This document shows, piece by piece, positions 7,871-16,378 of a DNA stretch of 52,897 bases; positions within the stretch are counted from its first letter, which is position 1; the number at the start of each line of letters is the position of its first letter. The notes under the pieces are model-generated. The model was not told the DNA's origin, did no database searches, and worked only from the letters and a program-made list of their open reading frames with translations. Made by a program: the position numbers and the translations under genes. This stretch comes from Oscillatoria sp. FACHB-1406 (GTDB lineage Bacteria; Cyanobacteriota; Cyanobacteriia; Cyanobacteriales; Spirulinaceae): contig NZ_JACJSM010000034.1 in NCBI RefSeq assembly GCF_014698145.1, forward strand, positions 1 through 52,897. The letters run 5' to 3'.

Positions 7871-8175
7871 CCCCCCAGTTTCGCCTCACCGAACCTGCGA
7901 TTCGGGATATTGAGCAAATTGCAGACTACATTGCCCGTGAATCGGGTTTGGCTCAAGCGGATCGCTTTCTAACCCGGCTTGATGCAAAATTTGCCAAAAT
8001 CGCTCAATTTCCCAATCTCGGACGACAGCGCAGCGAAATCTTACCTGGATTGCGTAGTCTTCCAATGGATCGATACCTCATTCTCTACATACCAGCAAAT
8101 CAGGATGTAGATATTCTTCGAGTTGTCAGTGGCTATCGCGACCTGCCAGCCCTTTTTGCTGACTCCGATGAATAA
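7867..8175 (+). CDS. ParE-like toxin (RelE/ParE superfamily)
   Basis: A 102-residue toxin of the RelE/ParE fold. The opening FRLTEPAIRDIEQIADYIARES matches the ParE helical hairpin, and the end (RYLILYIPANQDVDILRVVSGYRD) is the conserved beta-strand core with the typical RV..G.RD ending. ParE members inhibit DNA gyrase, while RelE members cut mRNA; residue similarity favours ParE. Full-length and apparently intact. Confidence 0.88.
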   Translation: MTPQFRLTEPAIRDIEQIADYIARESGLAQADRFLTRLDAKFAKIAQFPNLGRQRSEILPGLRSLPMDRYLILYIPANQDVDILRVVSGYRDLPALFADSDE

Positions 8176-8358
8176 AAACTGTTTTCGTTTCCTGCACCTA
8201 ATCTCACATCCGCTCTGCGGCGAGTCGTCATTCATCAGGAGTCCGGTATTGACGCGCGATCGGAAACGATGCCTTAGAAAAGTTTTTCAACCTGCAATAA
8301 TTCTTAGAAAATTCGGCTGTTCGGGTATTTTAGGATAAAGTGCGACAAAGCAACACTG

Positions 8359-8502
8359 ATGTCTCCTGTGCTAAAGAATATCCTCTGCTCAAACATTCAA
8401 CACTGGCTTCAATTCAAGTTGAAGTCCTGGCGAGCGCTCGGTGTTTTGTTCGGTTTGACTTTATGTTGCAGCCTGATGTTGCATGGTTGTGCAATTGGAT
8501 AG
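8359..8502 (+). CDS. Possible 47-residue lipoprotein-like peptide or gene fragment
   Basis: ATG-initiated frame with a basic N-terminal half (LKSWRALG), a hydrophobic core (LFGLTLCCSLML) and a terminal HGC that resembles a weak lipobox, stopping three residues later. It may be the truncated signal-peptide end of a lost lipoprotein gene. No ribosome site is evident and I do not recognise a family. Confidence 0.25.
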   Translation: MSPVLKNILCSNIQHWLQFKLKSWRALGVLFGLTLCCSLMLHGCAIG

Positions 8503-8664
8503 CTTGCTACCAAGGTTTAGCGCTCGCCGAAAAAAACGATTCGACAAGGACTACTCTTATCGAATCACGACTGTGGGGAGCGAGTTAGGAAAAGCAGGCG
8601 ATTTGCACGGATATGAACGTAAACTTGATTGGGAAAGATTGCCGCGATACTTTGAGAAACGATT

Positions 8665-8706
8665 CGATAAGGTTTTTTTGAAGTCTTCTTGACGAATCAT
8701 TTTCGG
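8665..8706 (+). repeat. Dispersed repeat, diverged copy 3
   Basis: Shares the core TTTGAAGTCTT ... GAATCATTTT ... GC with the copies at 130-169 and 7412-7450 but carries several changes. It lies downstream of the ParE-like gene. Confidence 0.5.
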
Positions 8707-8878
8707 CAGAAGTGTCCGCGAACCTCTGTCCCCTGCCCGTAAGGGTTTCGGGGTCAACGCCAAAGGTTACAGCATCTCCGGCAACCGCGATCGCGGTGGA
8801 TTATTTCAAGCCGGACGAGCCGAGGGGCGCGCTCGCTGGTAGGATGAGCAACCAAGGCCGTGGAAATCCTACCCGCAA

Positions 8879-9415
8879 ATGAACCCAACTCCAACGCTCG
8901 TTGCCAATAGCTGGTTGACCGTCTTTTTCGCGCTCTTGCTCGCCACACTCTTAAGCGCTCTGGTGGGTTGGTTCGTCAAAAAAAGGGCATTACCCCTCAA
9001 ACCTATGATGGCTTTTAGCTCGCAACAGTGGCGGTTTATAAGGATTTGGGTCAAGGTCGCTCTCGTTGTTGGAGTCATCCTACCCTTGGTCATGTGGGTA
9101 ACTTTTTGGGAGCAGTCTCTTGTGCGCCAGTTTTTCAGTTGCTATTTGTTGACTGTTGCCGTTCAGCTTGCCTGTGAGGTGACTTTGAGCCGTCTGTTGA
9201 CCCAAAGCGTTGTTGTCATTATTGGCACCCTTTATACAGGCTATCGGATTTGGCAGGTGTGGGAAGGTCTGCACTTAGTCGCTTATCCGATGTATGGGCT
9301 GGGCTTATTGGGGTTAGTTTTGTGCTTTTGGGTCGCTAACCTGATTATGCTGATGAGCGTGGCCATTCCGAGCATCTTTCCCGAATCGGAGGAACAATCG
9401 GCTGAGACGGGTTAA
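8879..9415 (+). CDS. Hypothetical membrane protein
   Basis: A 178-residue protein with about four or five predicted membrane spans (around residues 12-32, 56-76, 83-100, 105-125 and 138-165) and a short acidic C-terminus. I do not recognise a family. Strongly biased hydrophobic composition and a clear ATG start make it a credible gene. A conserved-looking Trp/Tyr-rich segment (GYRIWQVWEG) lies between the last spans. It stands alone between decayed regions. Confidence 0.6.
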   Translation: MNPTPTLVANSWLTVFFALLLATLLSALVGWFVKKRALPLKPMMAFSSQQWRFIRIWVKVALVVGVILPLVMWVTFWEQSLVRQFFSCYLLTVAVQLACEVTLSRLLTQSVVVIIGTLYTGYRIWQVWEGLHLVAYPMYGLGLLGLVLCFWVANLIMLMSVAIPSIFPESEEQSAETG

Positions 9416-9424
9416 TCCATTCTC

Positions 9425-9817
9425 GCGCGCTCGCTCGATCGCGCGAATCTTGTCCCAGAGAGCAAGCCGCTTGAATTGTTGCCCAGTACAACGCAGGGAA
9501 ACGAGTTGGGGTAACTCAAGAGTGATCTACGGGCGGAAAATAGAGAACTGCGATCGCGCGTTGAAGAACGCGGCGGTTCCGAACCGTATCACTTGGACAG
9601 GAGTGAGTCGGTCATTGCGAGGAGCTAACTCTGGGGGCGATCGCAAGTCTCTTACCAACGCGACACGATCGCGCAAACCTTACGCCAAATTCACGCGCCT
9701 CTCGATTCTAGATCGAGTGCGATGATACGCCTCATGGTTCGTCAACATGGCAAGACTATGAGCCAATTGTCAAAAGACTTTCGGAGTAAATTATATTTTT
9801 TGGAATTGTGTGTTTAA
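9425..9817 (+). pseudogene. Remnant of a coiled-coil protein gene
   Basis: Three plus-strand reading frames contribute adjacent protein-like pieces. The first is IVAQYNAGKRVGVTQE (about 9467-9520). A heptad-like run LKSDLRAENRELRSRVEERG follows in another frame from 9515. After an in-frame TAA at 9626 the same frame continues to 9815 with QRDTIAQTLRQIHAP and SAMIRLMVRQHGKTMSQL. Frameshifts plus a stop suggest a broken gene of unknown family. Confidence 0.35.
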
Positions 9818-10272
9818 GATCGAGGGCAGGTTGTCGGGAAGACGCGCTCGACGATCGCTTTTTCAACGGCGATAGCGATCGCGTGGTTTGGGTGATTCGT
9901 TTTGAGTTCGTCGAGAGCGATTTCAAAGTATCTACGGCCGGTCAACAACTCGAAATTGAAGACCCGACTTGGGGAACCGTAATACTGACTCATTGGAGTC
10001 AACTTCATTTTTACCAATATTGGCACTCCAGCTACAGCACCCAAACTCAGGGGAAAGTCGCCCGGTTGGAAAAAAGATACTCCCCGCACCCCAAGAAAGC
10101 GATATCCGACGGTCAAAAAGGGTCGAGGACAGTTCCAATCGAGTAAAAATTACGTCGAAGTTCGGCTTGAACCTGGAAAAATCTCCTTGAATTCGACTCA
10201 ACTACGGGTTGGGTTACTTTGTCATTAGTCTAAACTCCAATTCTCAAAAATGCTATCGAGCATCTTAGTATC
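9818..10272. other. Region of uncertain coding status
   Basis: Two overlapping open frames exist, plus strand 9808-10146 and minus strand 9814-10116, each about 100 codons. Neither matches a family I know and only one could be real. Both contain protein-like segments, for example FEIALDELKTNHPNHAIAIA on the minus strand. Probably decayed DNA continuing from the remnant upstream. Confidence 0.35.
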
Positions 10273-11352
10273 TTATTTGGGTTCAACGACAACTGGCGAG
10301 CTTCCTCGAGCGATTAATGCAATTTTTCTGGCTTGAGGATCGAGGAGGCACATTTGATTTTTGTGGAGTTGAAAGACGACTAGATCTCCTTCGAGGTGAG
10401 TGGCATGACTGACGTTCCAGAAAGCAAATGGTGTTTCAAGGGCGAAGTGGATTCTCGAACCCTTTTTCCGGTTGAAACCCATAATTCCGCCTGCCGCCCA
10501 AACAGAGGTTTCATACTCCCAATTGCTGTTTTTGGTTAATTTGAGAGCGCGTCCAAAACTCGTCGAATTACAACTATTGTCTTCTCGTTCGGGGGAGAGC
10601 GGAACTCGTTTGGCAAAATCGGAGATAATTGGCTCTTGCTTTTCGCTCACCAGGGCAAACAAGTCAAATTGTTGCCGCTCATTTTGGCGAAAGCAAGGCT
10701 CCTCGTTAGGGTTAACTTTTTTGAATTCTTTAACTTGTTCTGGCGGTTCCCCATTGAGGCGCGCTCGCATGAGTTGCTTGCCATCCATGCTGATAAAATA
10801 TAGAGCATATTTTTGACTCGCTTGTAGCTGTTGGATGGGAACGAGTTCGAGTTGAGTTAGCAAACTCGTCTGACTGTTAGCGCCATACCATCCAAACAAG
10901 CAGATATAACTAATTCCGTGAATAATAAAAATAGCTTTTAAGGCTTTCCAGAAGGAATTTTTCCGATCGCGCAGGAGAAACCAGAAGAAGGGAAATTCAA
11001 CGAGCAAAGTTAGCAGAAAGGCAGCCGCAACGAGAATGCCGAGCCAAAGCTCGATATTTTCTAGGGTGAGATTTTGGGAGCGGGCAGCCCATTGCGGAAG
11101 TAGAAGTATTCCTGCCCAAGCAGAAGCGTAGTTAGCAACAACGAGCAGATTTATCGATAAATTTCGGGCGACTCCGAAGAATTTTGCGAGTAATAAACCT
11201 TCAAAAATACCAATGATGGCATTTCCTAGAAATAAATGAAACATTCCCGCCCAGATCAAGGGCGTTCCCGCGTTGGCGAGGGCGGGAGCGGGGAAAAACG
11301 CGATCGCAACAATTGCCGCAATTTTCCATTTTAAAGGCCTGCTGTTCGCCAT
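10273..11352 (-). CDS. Membrane protein of unknown function
   Basis: 359 residues from the ATG at 11350-11352, chosen over an upstream TTG because GGGAG lies just before it. The N-terminus is signal-like and ends near ALANAG. About four membrane spans follow in residues 30-165, including a conserved-looking GMFHLFLGNAIIGIFEG segment. The remaining 190 residues are soluble and beta-rich (YALYFISMDGKQLMR ... FALETPFAFWNVSHATHLEGD), probably outside the cytoplasm. No family recognised. It is divergent from rpsD. Confidence 0.7.
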   Translation of the reverse strand: MANSRPLKWKIAAIVAIAFFPAPALANAGTPLIWAGMFHLFLGNAIIGIFEGLLLAKFFGVARNLSINLLVVANYASAWAGILLLPQWAARSQNLTLENIELWLGILVAAAFLLTLLVEFPFFWFLLRDRKNSFWKALKAIFIIHGISYICLFGWYGANSQTSLLTQLELVPIQQLQASQKYALYFISMDGKQLMRARLNGEPPEQVKEFKKVNPNEEPCFRQNERQQFDLFALVSEKQEPIISDFAKRVPLSPEREDNSCNSTSFGRALKLTKNSNWEYETSVWAAGGIMGFNRKKGSRIHFALETPFAFWNVSHATHLEGDLVVFQLHKNQMCLLDPQARKIALIARGSSPVVVEPK

Positions 11353-11378
11353 AACTTCTCCCAAACTGGTTTTGCTAG

Positions 11379-11407
11379 TTGTAGGCTATATCGAAACCTG
11401 CTATAAT
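11379..11407 (+). promoter_or_regulatory. Predicted sigma-70-type promoter of rpsD
   Basis: TTGTAG (11379-11384) and a consensus TATAAT (11402-11407) are separated by 17 bp, about 45 nt upstream of the rpsD start. The predicted transcript would have a leader of roughly 38 nt. Confidence 0.6.
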
Positions 11408-11451
11408 GGGGCGTTTGGGATCACTTCACAGTTAGGAGAAAGGAACGCAAT

Positions 11452-12069
11452 ATGTCTCGCTATAGAGGCCCGCGCTTGCGAATCGTCCGCCGTCTCGGCG
11501 AGTTGCCCGGTTTAACTCGCAAAAGTCCGGGTGCTGCTCGGAAGGATAAACCACCCGGCCAACACGGCCAAAACCGACGCAAGCGCTCGGAATATGCCAT
11601 CCGTTTGGAAGAAAAACAAAAACTGCGCTTTAACTACGGCGTAAGCGAAAAGCAGCTAATTCGCTACGTGCGCAAAGCCCGCCGCGCTACGGGTTCGACG
11701 GGACAAGCTTTGTTGCAATTGTTGGAGATGCGCCTCGATAATACGGTGTTTCGCTTGGGGATGGCGGGGACAATTCCCGGCGCGCGCCAATTAGTCTGTC
11801 ACGGTCACGTTACGGTTAATGGTCGAGTGCTTGATATTCCGAGTTACCAGTGCCGTCCGGGAGATGTTATCGGGGTTAGAGACCGCGATGGCTCTCGGAA
11901 GTTGGTTAAGGCTAATATGGAATATCCGGGTCTGGCTAACCTTCCCAGCCATTTAGAATACGATAAAAATACGATGGTCGGGAAAGTCAATAGCGTTATC
12001 GATCGCGAGTGGATCGCTCTCAGCATTAACGAACTGCTCGTGGTTGAGTATTATTCGAGAAAGGCTTGA
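11452..12069 (+). CDS. rpsD: 30S ribosomal protein S4
   Basis: A 205-residue S4, full length. It nucleates 16S rRNA folding in the 30S subunit. The N-terminus [20 protein letters not shown] and the S4 RNA-binding domain ([20 protein letters not shown] and [13 protein letters not shown], about residues 87-130) are classical. A GGAGAAAGG ribosome site precedes the ATG. The gene stands alone rather than in a ribosomal operon, as is common in cyanobacteria, with its own promoter and a strong downstream terminator. Confidence 0.98.
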   Translation: MSRYRGPRLRIVRRLGELPGLTRKSPGAARKDKPPGQHGQNRRKRSEYAIRLEEKQKLRFNYGVSEKQLIRYVRKARRATGSTGQALLQLLEMRLDNTVFRLGMAGTIPGARQLVCHGHVTVNGRVLDIPSYQCRPGDVIGVRDRDGSRKLVKANMEYPGLANLPSHLEYDKNTMVGKVNSVIDREWIALSINELLVVEYYSRKA

Positions 12070-12218
12070 GTTTTTGGAGTAAGCGCTTGCTGGCGTAAGT
12101 GCTTACTTCTCGACTATCTCGTTCGCTGCTCGCTTTTATCGGCAGCTTTCGTTTAAGCTCGGAAGGCAAGCTGCGTTTCTTCTACGCCTTCTCTAACGAA
12201 GACAGCCGAAACCAACTA

Positions 12219-12255
12219 ACTCTCCTCAGCCCGAAGTCTGAGGAGAGTCAATTTT
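12219..12255 (+). terminator. Rho-independent-type terminator after rpsD
   Basis: An 11-bp perfect stem, ACTCTCCTCAG with CTGAGGAGAGT, around an 8-nt loop, followed by CAATTTTT. It also lies just beyond the stop of the minus-strand Nif11-like gene but lacks a T-tract in that direction. Confidence 0.8.
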
Positions 12256-12267
12256 TGCTCGCGAGGC

Positions 12268-12594
12268 TCACAGATAACGCTTAATTGTATCCCGGCGGTC
12301 GTCGTGGGGTACTTCGTCCAGTTTTTTGAGGTGTTTCTCCCATTTATTGAGCCAAGTCGCCAGATGCTCTTCACCGTTCTGGTGGCGCGCGATCGCGTCT
12401 TGGAACTGCTCGTAAAATTGGGCAAATCTGACGTATTCATCCAGATCTTCCCCTTCAATATCTTGTCCCTTTTCCTGCGCGATCGCGGCAAATGTTTGGC
12501 GATTGGGAGGATTCAAAGATTTTAACCGATCCTGCAACTCGCGGTCTCCGCAGGCTGTTTGAAAAAAACGAATTACTAGCTGTCGTTTGGACAT
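12268..12594 (-). CDS. Nif11-domain-like small protein
   Basis: A 108-residue protein whose first 55 residues (MSKRQLVIRFFQTACGDREL ... FAAIAQEKGQDIEGEDLDEY) follow the Nif11 pattern: Met-Ser start, Phe-rich helix, D-EL-..L, then an AxxxG turn and a second helix. Nif11 domains occur in cyanobacteria both as leader peptides of ribosomally made natural products and as stand-alone proteins. Here the C-terminal half is charged and Trp-containing (HLATWLNKWEKHLKKL), with no Gly-Gly cleavage site or Cys-rich core. A stand-alone role is therefore more likely. No modifying enzyme lies nearby. Assignment is by pattern only. Confidence 0.55.
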   Translation of the reverse strand: MSKRQLVIRFFQTACGDRELQDRLKSLNPPNRQTFAAIAQEKGQDIEGEDLDEYVRFAQFYEQFQDAIARHQNGEEHLATWLNKWEKHLKKLDEVPHDDRRDTIKRYL

Positions 12595-12740
12595 CGCGCC
12601 ACTGGATTACAATCAATAAGCTTCACTGTTCATTTTAGGAAGATTTCACGAACACCTGCACGATCCCAATCCTAATCGAACGGGAGTCCGAAAAATCCAC
12701 CATTAAACATTACTTAATTTTCTGGCTGTAGATAAATTTA

Positions 12741-12840
12741 ACGTGAGTTCGACGGAGCCTGAAACCTAACTCTATTGTAAGCTGAAACTTACATTCTTTC
12801 GTGGCAAGGTTCAAAACTCGGGTTTTCATCGAACTCGCGT
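12741..12840. repeat. 100-bp imperfect palindrome between ddl and the Nif11-like gene
   Basis: The outer arms (12741-12752 and 12829-12840) form 12 bp with one G-U pair. A middle stem TGAAACCT/AGGTTCA and an inner hairpin GTAAG/CTTAC (12777-12792) nest inside. It could be a MITE-like insertion, a ddl terminator, or a structured leader of the Nif11-like gene. Confidence 0.6.
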
Positions 12841-12844
12841 CAAA

Positions 12845-13897
12845 TTAAGCGCGTTCGAGGGCCAATTGAATCAGGCGATCGATCAGTTGAGGAAAAGGAA
12901 CGCCGGTTGCTTCCCACAAGCGCGGATACATACTCGTTGCGGTAAATCCGGGCAGCGTATTGATCTCGTTGATAACAATTTCGTCCGTCGCCTCAATATA
13001 GAAAAAGTCCACGCGAGACAAACCCGCTCCCTCTAAGGCAATAAAAGCTTTCAACGCCATTTCTCGGATGCGATCGCTAACCGCTTCCGGTAAGGGCGCG
13101 GGAATCGCGAGTTCTGCCAAACCTTCGGTATACTTCGTCTCGTAGTCGTAGAACTCGCTCTGATAAGTAATTTCACCGACAACGGACGCTTGAGGATTGT
13201 CGTTACCGAGGACGGCGCATTCGACCTCGCGAACCGTCGCGCCCGCTTCGACGATAATGCGGCGATCGTAAGTAGCAGCGCTATCGAGGGCGGCTTCGAG
13301 TTCGGCACGCGATCGCGCTTTGGCAATTCCCACAGACGAGCCTAAGTTCGCCGGTTTAACAAAACAAGGATAGCCCAAAGCCGCCTCAATTTCATCGCAG
13401 AGTTTAGGGAAAACGCAGGGATTCGACCAAACTTGCTCGCGCGTCACCCCCACATACTTCACCTGGGGCAAACCCGCCTCTGCAAACAGCGACTTCATCA
13501 CTAACTTATCCATTCCCGCCGACGAACCCAAAACGCCGCTACCGACAAAGGGGACTTGCATCAACGACAGTAACCCTTGAATTGTCCCATCTTCGCCATT
13601 CGGGCCGTGCAAGATCGGGAACCACACATCAATGCTCGCAGCTTCGGCGGGAAATTGCCATAACGTTGCCCGGTTGGGTTCGTCTGCTGGGAGGGGCTTA
13701 CCAGACTCTAATACTTGGCGGGCGACTTCTGGGGTGTGCCAGCCGCCATCTTTAGCGATATAAAAGGGGAGAAACTCATACTTTTCCTGATTTTCCGGCG
13801 CTTGCAACCCACGCGCGATCGCGCGGGCCGAACTAATCGAGACTTCATGTTCCCCCGAACGTCCGCCAAAGAGAAGACCGACTCGCAGCTTACTCAT
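12845..13897 (-). CDS. ddl: D-alanine--D-alanine ligase
   Basis: A 350-residue ATP-grasp ligase that makes the D-Ala-D-Ala dipeptide of peptidoglycan in the cytoplasm. The N-terminal [17 protein letters not shown] motif, the ATP-grasp lysine segment [17 protein letters not shown] (around residue 176), RVDFFY, and the metal/substrate loop [18 protein letters not shown] near residue 309 are all present. Length is normal for the family. It is transcribed on its own; the 63-bp gap upstream separates it from the DMT transporter gene on the same strand. Confidence 0.97.
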   Translation of the reverse strand: MSKLRVGLLFGGRSGEHEVSISSARAIARGLQAPENQEKYEFLPFYIAKDGGWHTPEVARQVLESGKPLPADEPNRATLWQFPAEAASIDVWFPILHGPNGEDGTIQGLLSLMQVPFVGSGVLGSSAGMDKLVMKSLFAEAGLPQVKYVGVTREQVWSNPCVFPKLCDEIEAALGYPCFVKPANLGSSVGIAKARSRAELEAALDSAATYDRRIIVEAGATVREVECAVLGNDNPQASVVGEITYQSEFYDYETKYTEGLAELAIPAPLPEAVSDRIREMALKAFIALEGAGLSRVDFFYIEATDEIVINEINTLPGFTATSMYPRLWEATGVPFPQLIDRLIQLALERA

Positions 13898-13961
13898 GCT
13901 CTTGATACCTCACATCCTAAATTTCCATCGATTCTAGAATAGTGCAGAACTTTCTAGCCGT

Positions 13962-14903
13962 TCAGCGAAATAAAATAAAAATGCCCGCAACTGCCAAACT
14001 CGTCCCCAGCAGCGCTCTGAGGCTGATACGCTCTCCCGATAGGGCAGAAATCGGCAAAATGAATAAGGGACTGGTGGTGAGGAGGGTTTGGGCGATCCCG
14101 GCGGGCGAGTATTTAAAGGCGGTTTGTTGGAGAATCATGGCGAGATAGGTTCCGCTGAAAGCAGCAAGCACGACGAGGGAGAGGAGGCGCGGCGACTTTT
14201 TTAACTTTTTTAAGGATGGGAGAGGTTGTTTGGGCGATCGCAAGGCCAGCAGCAAGCCGATAACCGCGATCCCCGCGCCAATCCGCAATAAACTGCTCCA
14301 AATCGGGCTAATTTCCGTTCCTGCTAATGCAGCGCGCGAGAGGACTCCAGCGATCGCTTGGGAGAGTTGGGCGAGTAAGCCCCACAGTAAGCCGGTTTGG
14401 AAGCGTTGCGGCGAAATAACGGTATCGCGCCGCGATCGCTCGCAAATCGTCCAAGCCACGCCGAAGAGAGTCAGCGCAATGCCGCATCCGGAGAGGACTT
14501 CAAGGCGTTCGCCCAAAAACAGGAGTGCGATCGCGGCAGAGAGGGGAGAAGAGAGTGTTTCTAGCAGCAAGGCTTTACGCGGCCCCAAAGCGTTCAAAGC
14601 CAGAAAATAAGCCGTATCGCCCAACCCGATTCCGATCGCGCCGCCCAGGAGTAATAAAGCCGTGGAACGGGGATTGAGGCGATCGATCCCCAATCCCAAT
14701 CCGATTAAAGTCAAGCCCAGCAAAACCGACGCGATCGCACCTTTCATCAAATTAAGCTGGAGTGGCGGAATTTTCACCCCAACGCGCCCGTAAATCGCAG
14801 TCGCCGCCGCCCAACAAAATGCAGCACTCAAGGCGGCGAATTCTCCAGTAAAGGGCGAAATTGCAAGTTGCATCAAAAATCCGGGGAGGCAGTCCAGGCT
14901 CAT
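13962..14903 (-). CDS. EamA/DMT family transporter
   Basis: A 313-residue inner-membrane transporter with two EamA repeats, about ten membrane spans, of the drug/metabolite exporter superfamily. Repeat one runs from about residue 20 (AALSAAFCWAAATAIYGRVG) and repeat two from about residue 170 (LLWGLLAQLSQAIAGVLSRAAL). Substrate cannot be read from sequence. A second Met (residue 11, MQLAISPFTGEF) could be the true start. The gene is divergent from the DUF4079 gene. Confidence 0.88.
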   Translation of the reverse strand: MSLDCLPGFLMQLAISPFTGEFAALSAAFCWAAATAIYGRVGVKIPPLQLNLMKGAIASVLLGLTLIGLGLGIDRLNPRSTALLLLGGAIGIGLGDTAYFLALNALGPRKALLLETLSSPLSAAIALLFLGERLEVLSGCGIALTLFGVAWTICERSRRDTVISPQRFQTGLLWGLLAQLSQAIAGVLSRAALAGTEISPIWSSLLRIGAGIAVIGLLLALRSPKQPLPSLKKLKKSPRLLSLVVLAAFSGTYLAMILQQTAFKYSPAGIAQTLLTTSPLFILPISALSGERISLRALLGTSLAVAGIFILFR

Positions 14904-14966
14904 GCTACCCCAATTGGCAACATTTCGTTACAATTCTTCCCGGAGTATTCAACTGACTGGAAATTG

Positions 14967-15452
14967 ATGAACGACTTACGCGACTTTTTAGAACCGATCG
15001 CTGCTGGGTTTCGGAGCTTCGGAGTGCCAGAACCCATCGTACATTGGGGGCATCCCCTGATGATGGGAATCGTTATTTTCGTTATGGGAACTTTTGTCGG
15101 TTTAACCGGATGGCGCGGGCGAATTTTAGCTTCAACAGACGGTGAAGCCGCAATTAAAAACCGCAGCGAACATCGCAAAATTGCCCCTTGGATGTTTCTG
15201 TTTATTGCCCTCGGTTATACCGGCGGTATTCTCTCGCTGGTGATGCAGGGCGAACCCATTTTAGAAAGTCCGCACTTTTGGACGGGTTCGGCAGCCGTAG
15301 GATTGCTCGGATTGAACGGCCTAATTTCTGCAACGAAATTTGGCGGCAATAAAGAATCCTTGCGCGCCGTTCATGCGTATGTCGGAAGTTTTGCCCTGGG
15401 TTTATTAGTGCTGCATACCTTCTTAGGGCTGAAATTAGGACTTTCGATTTAA
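14967..15452 (+). CDS. DUF4079 family membrane protein
   Basis: 161 residues from the ATG at 14967, preferred over one at 14868 because the longer version would overlap the divergent transporter gene and add a non-family N-terminus. The protein has four membrane spans with His residues in or beside them (HWGHPLMMG, HRKIAPWMF, VHAYVG, LHTFLGLKLG). DUF4079 proteins are typical of cyanobacteria and plastids and resemble cytochrome b561-like helical bundles. Haem binding is possible but unproven. Confidence 0.85.
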   Translation: MNDLRDFLEPIAAGFRSFGVPEPIVHWGHPLMMGIVIFVMGTFVGLTGWRGRILASTDGEAAIKNRSEHRKIAPWMFLFIALGYTGGILSLVMQGEPILESPHFWTGSAAVGLLGLNGLISATKFGGNKESLRAVHAYVGSFALGLLVLHTFLGLKLGLSI

Positions 15453-15537
15453 TCCTTTTGAAAGGCTAGTCTCTCGCTGGCAGATTAAGCTTAAACTGGC
15501 TCGTCCCGATCGCTGGAAATTCCCGCCGCACTTTACT

Positions 15538-15564
15538 CGGGCGCAAGTGCTGAATTTGCGCCCG
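15538..15564. terminator. Hairpin downstream of the DUF4079 gene
   Basis: CGGGCGCAA and TTGCGCCCG form a perfect 9-bp stem with a 9-nt loop, 85 nt after the DUF4079 stop. There is no T-tract, so this is a possible terminator or a processing/stability hairpin. Confidence 0.45.
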
Positions 15565-15735
15565 TAAAACTTAGGATTCGCTCGAATTAAATCTTGTCCC
15601 TTGGGTAGATGCAGCAATAAGGAAGAAAACGTAAACTTTACGCCATTGGTCATTCAATTTCTGTTAAATTCACACTTTGATGGTTTTGTCAATAGCCAGT
15701 AATTGAAGCTAACCGTTAACAGGGATTAAAAATTA

Positions 15736-16242
15736 GTGCTTGAAAAAAACCCGATCGAGGAGACAACATACCGCATCCATCAACATTGGATGCAAAGGGC
15801 ATTAAAGCTGGCACAAGAAGCCGGAGAATCCGGAGAAGTGCCGGTGGGAGCCGTAATTGTCGCTCCTGGGGGCGTAATGCTGGCTGAAGCAGTCAATCGG
15901 AAAGAACGCGATCGCGATCCGACCGCCCATGCCGAAATTTTAGCTCTCCGAGCCGCCGCCAAAGCGATCGACACCTGGCATCTCGATGGCTGCACCCTGT
16001 ATGTTACCCTCGAACCTTGTGCTATGTGCGCCGGAGCAGCAATCCACGCTCGCATCGGTACAATTGTCTACGGTGCGGACGATTCCAAAACTGGCGCAAT
16101 TCGGACTGTCGCCAACCTACCAGACAGCCTCCTCTCAAATCACCGCTTAAGCGTCCTAGCAGGCATCCGAGAAAACGAATGCCGCAGTCAACTGCAAGCC
16201 TGGTTTGCCCAGCGTCGCACCCGAAAATTCATGCTTGAATGA
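15736..16242 (+). CDS. tadA: tRNA-specific adenosine deaminase TadA
   Basis: A 168-residue zinc deaminase that converts A34 to inosine in the tRNA-Arg anticodon, needed to read CGN codons. The zinc site is HAE in PTAHAEILAL (about residue 65) and PCAMCAGA (about residues 95-102), and GEVPVGAVIV precedes them. The start chosen is GTG at 15736, which gives the short N-terminal extension common in cyanobacterial homologues. An internal ATG at 15790 (MQRALKLAQEAG) is the alternative. Confidence 0.95.
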   Translation: MLEKNPIEETTYRIHQHWMQRALKLAQEAGESGEVPVGAVIVAPGGVMLAEAVNRKERDRDPTAHAEILALRAAAKAIDTWHLDGCTLYVTLEPCAMCAGAAIHARIGTIVYGADDSKTGAIRTVANLPDSLLSNHRLSVLAGIRENECRSQLQAWFAQRRTRKFMLE

Positions 16243-16378
16243 CAATGGTTTAACTGTCCCTTCAACCCAAGACATCAGCCCCTAAAAAAACTAAGGTAAT
16301 GTCATAACTCAGGAACAGCTTGCTGCTACTGATTGTCTTTAGTAAACTTGCCTTATTTCCCCGCTCGCATAGATAAAG

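Larger units (their letters stand above)
8176..8878. other. Low-coding region with short decayed reading frames
   Basis: About 700 bp without a convincing gene. It contains a 47-codon lipoprotein-like frame (8359-8502), a partial copy of the 39-bp dispersed repeat (8665-8706), and a short open run near 8740-8840 with a protein-like stretch (GYSISGNRDRGGLFQAG) that lacks a start. These read as remnants of lost genes. Confidence 0.5.

Noticed and set aside
8340-8588. An 82-codon frame downstream of the ParE-like toxin
   Set aside because: No protein-like pattern. A different frame (8359-8502) over the same DNA has a better hydrophobic signal.
9814-10116. A 100-codon minus-strand frame and an overlapping plus-strand frame (9808-10146)
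   Set aside because: Only one can be real and neither has a recognisable domain or ribosome site. Kept as an uncertain region instead of a gene.
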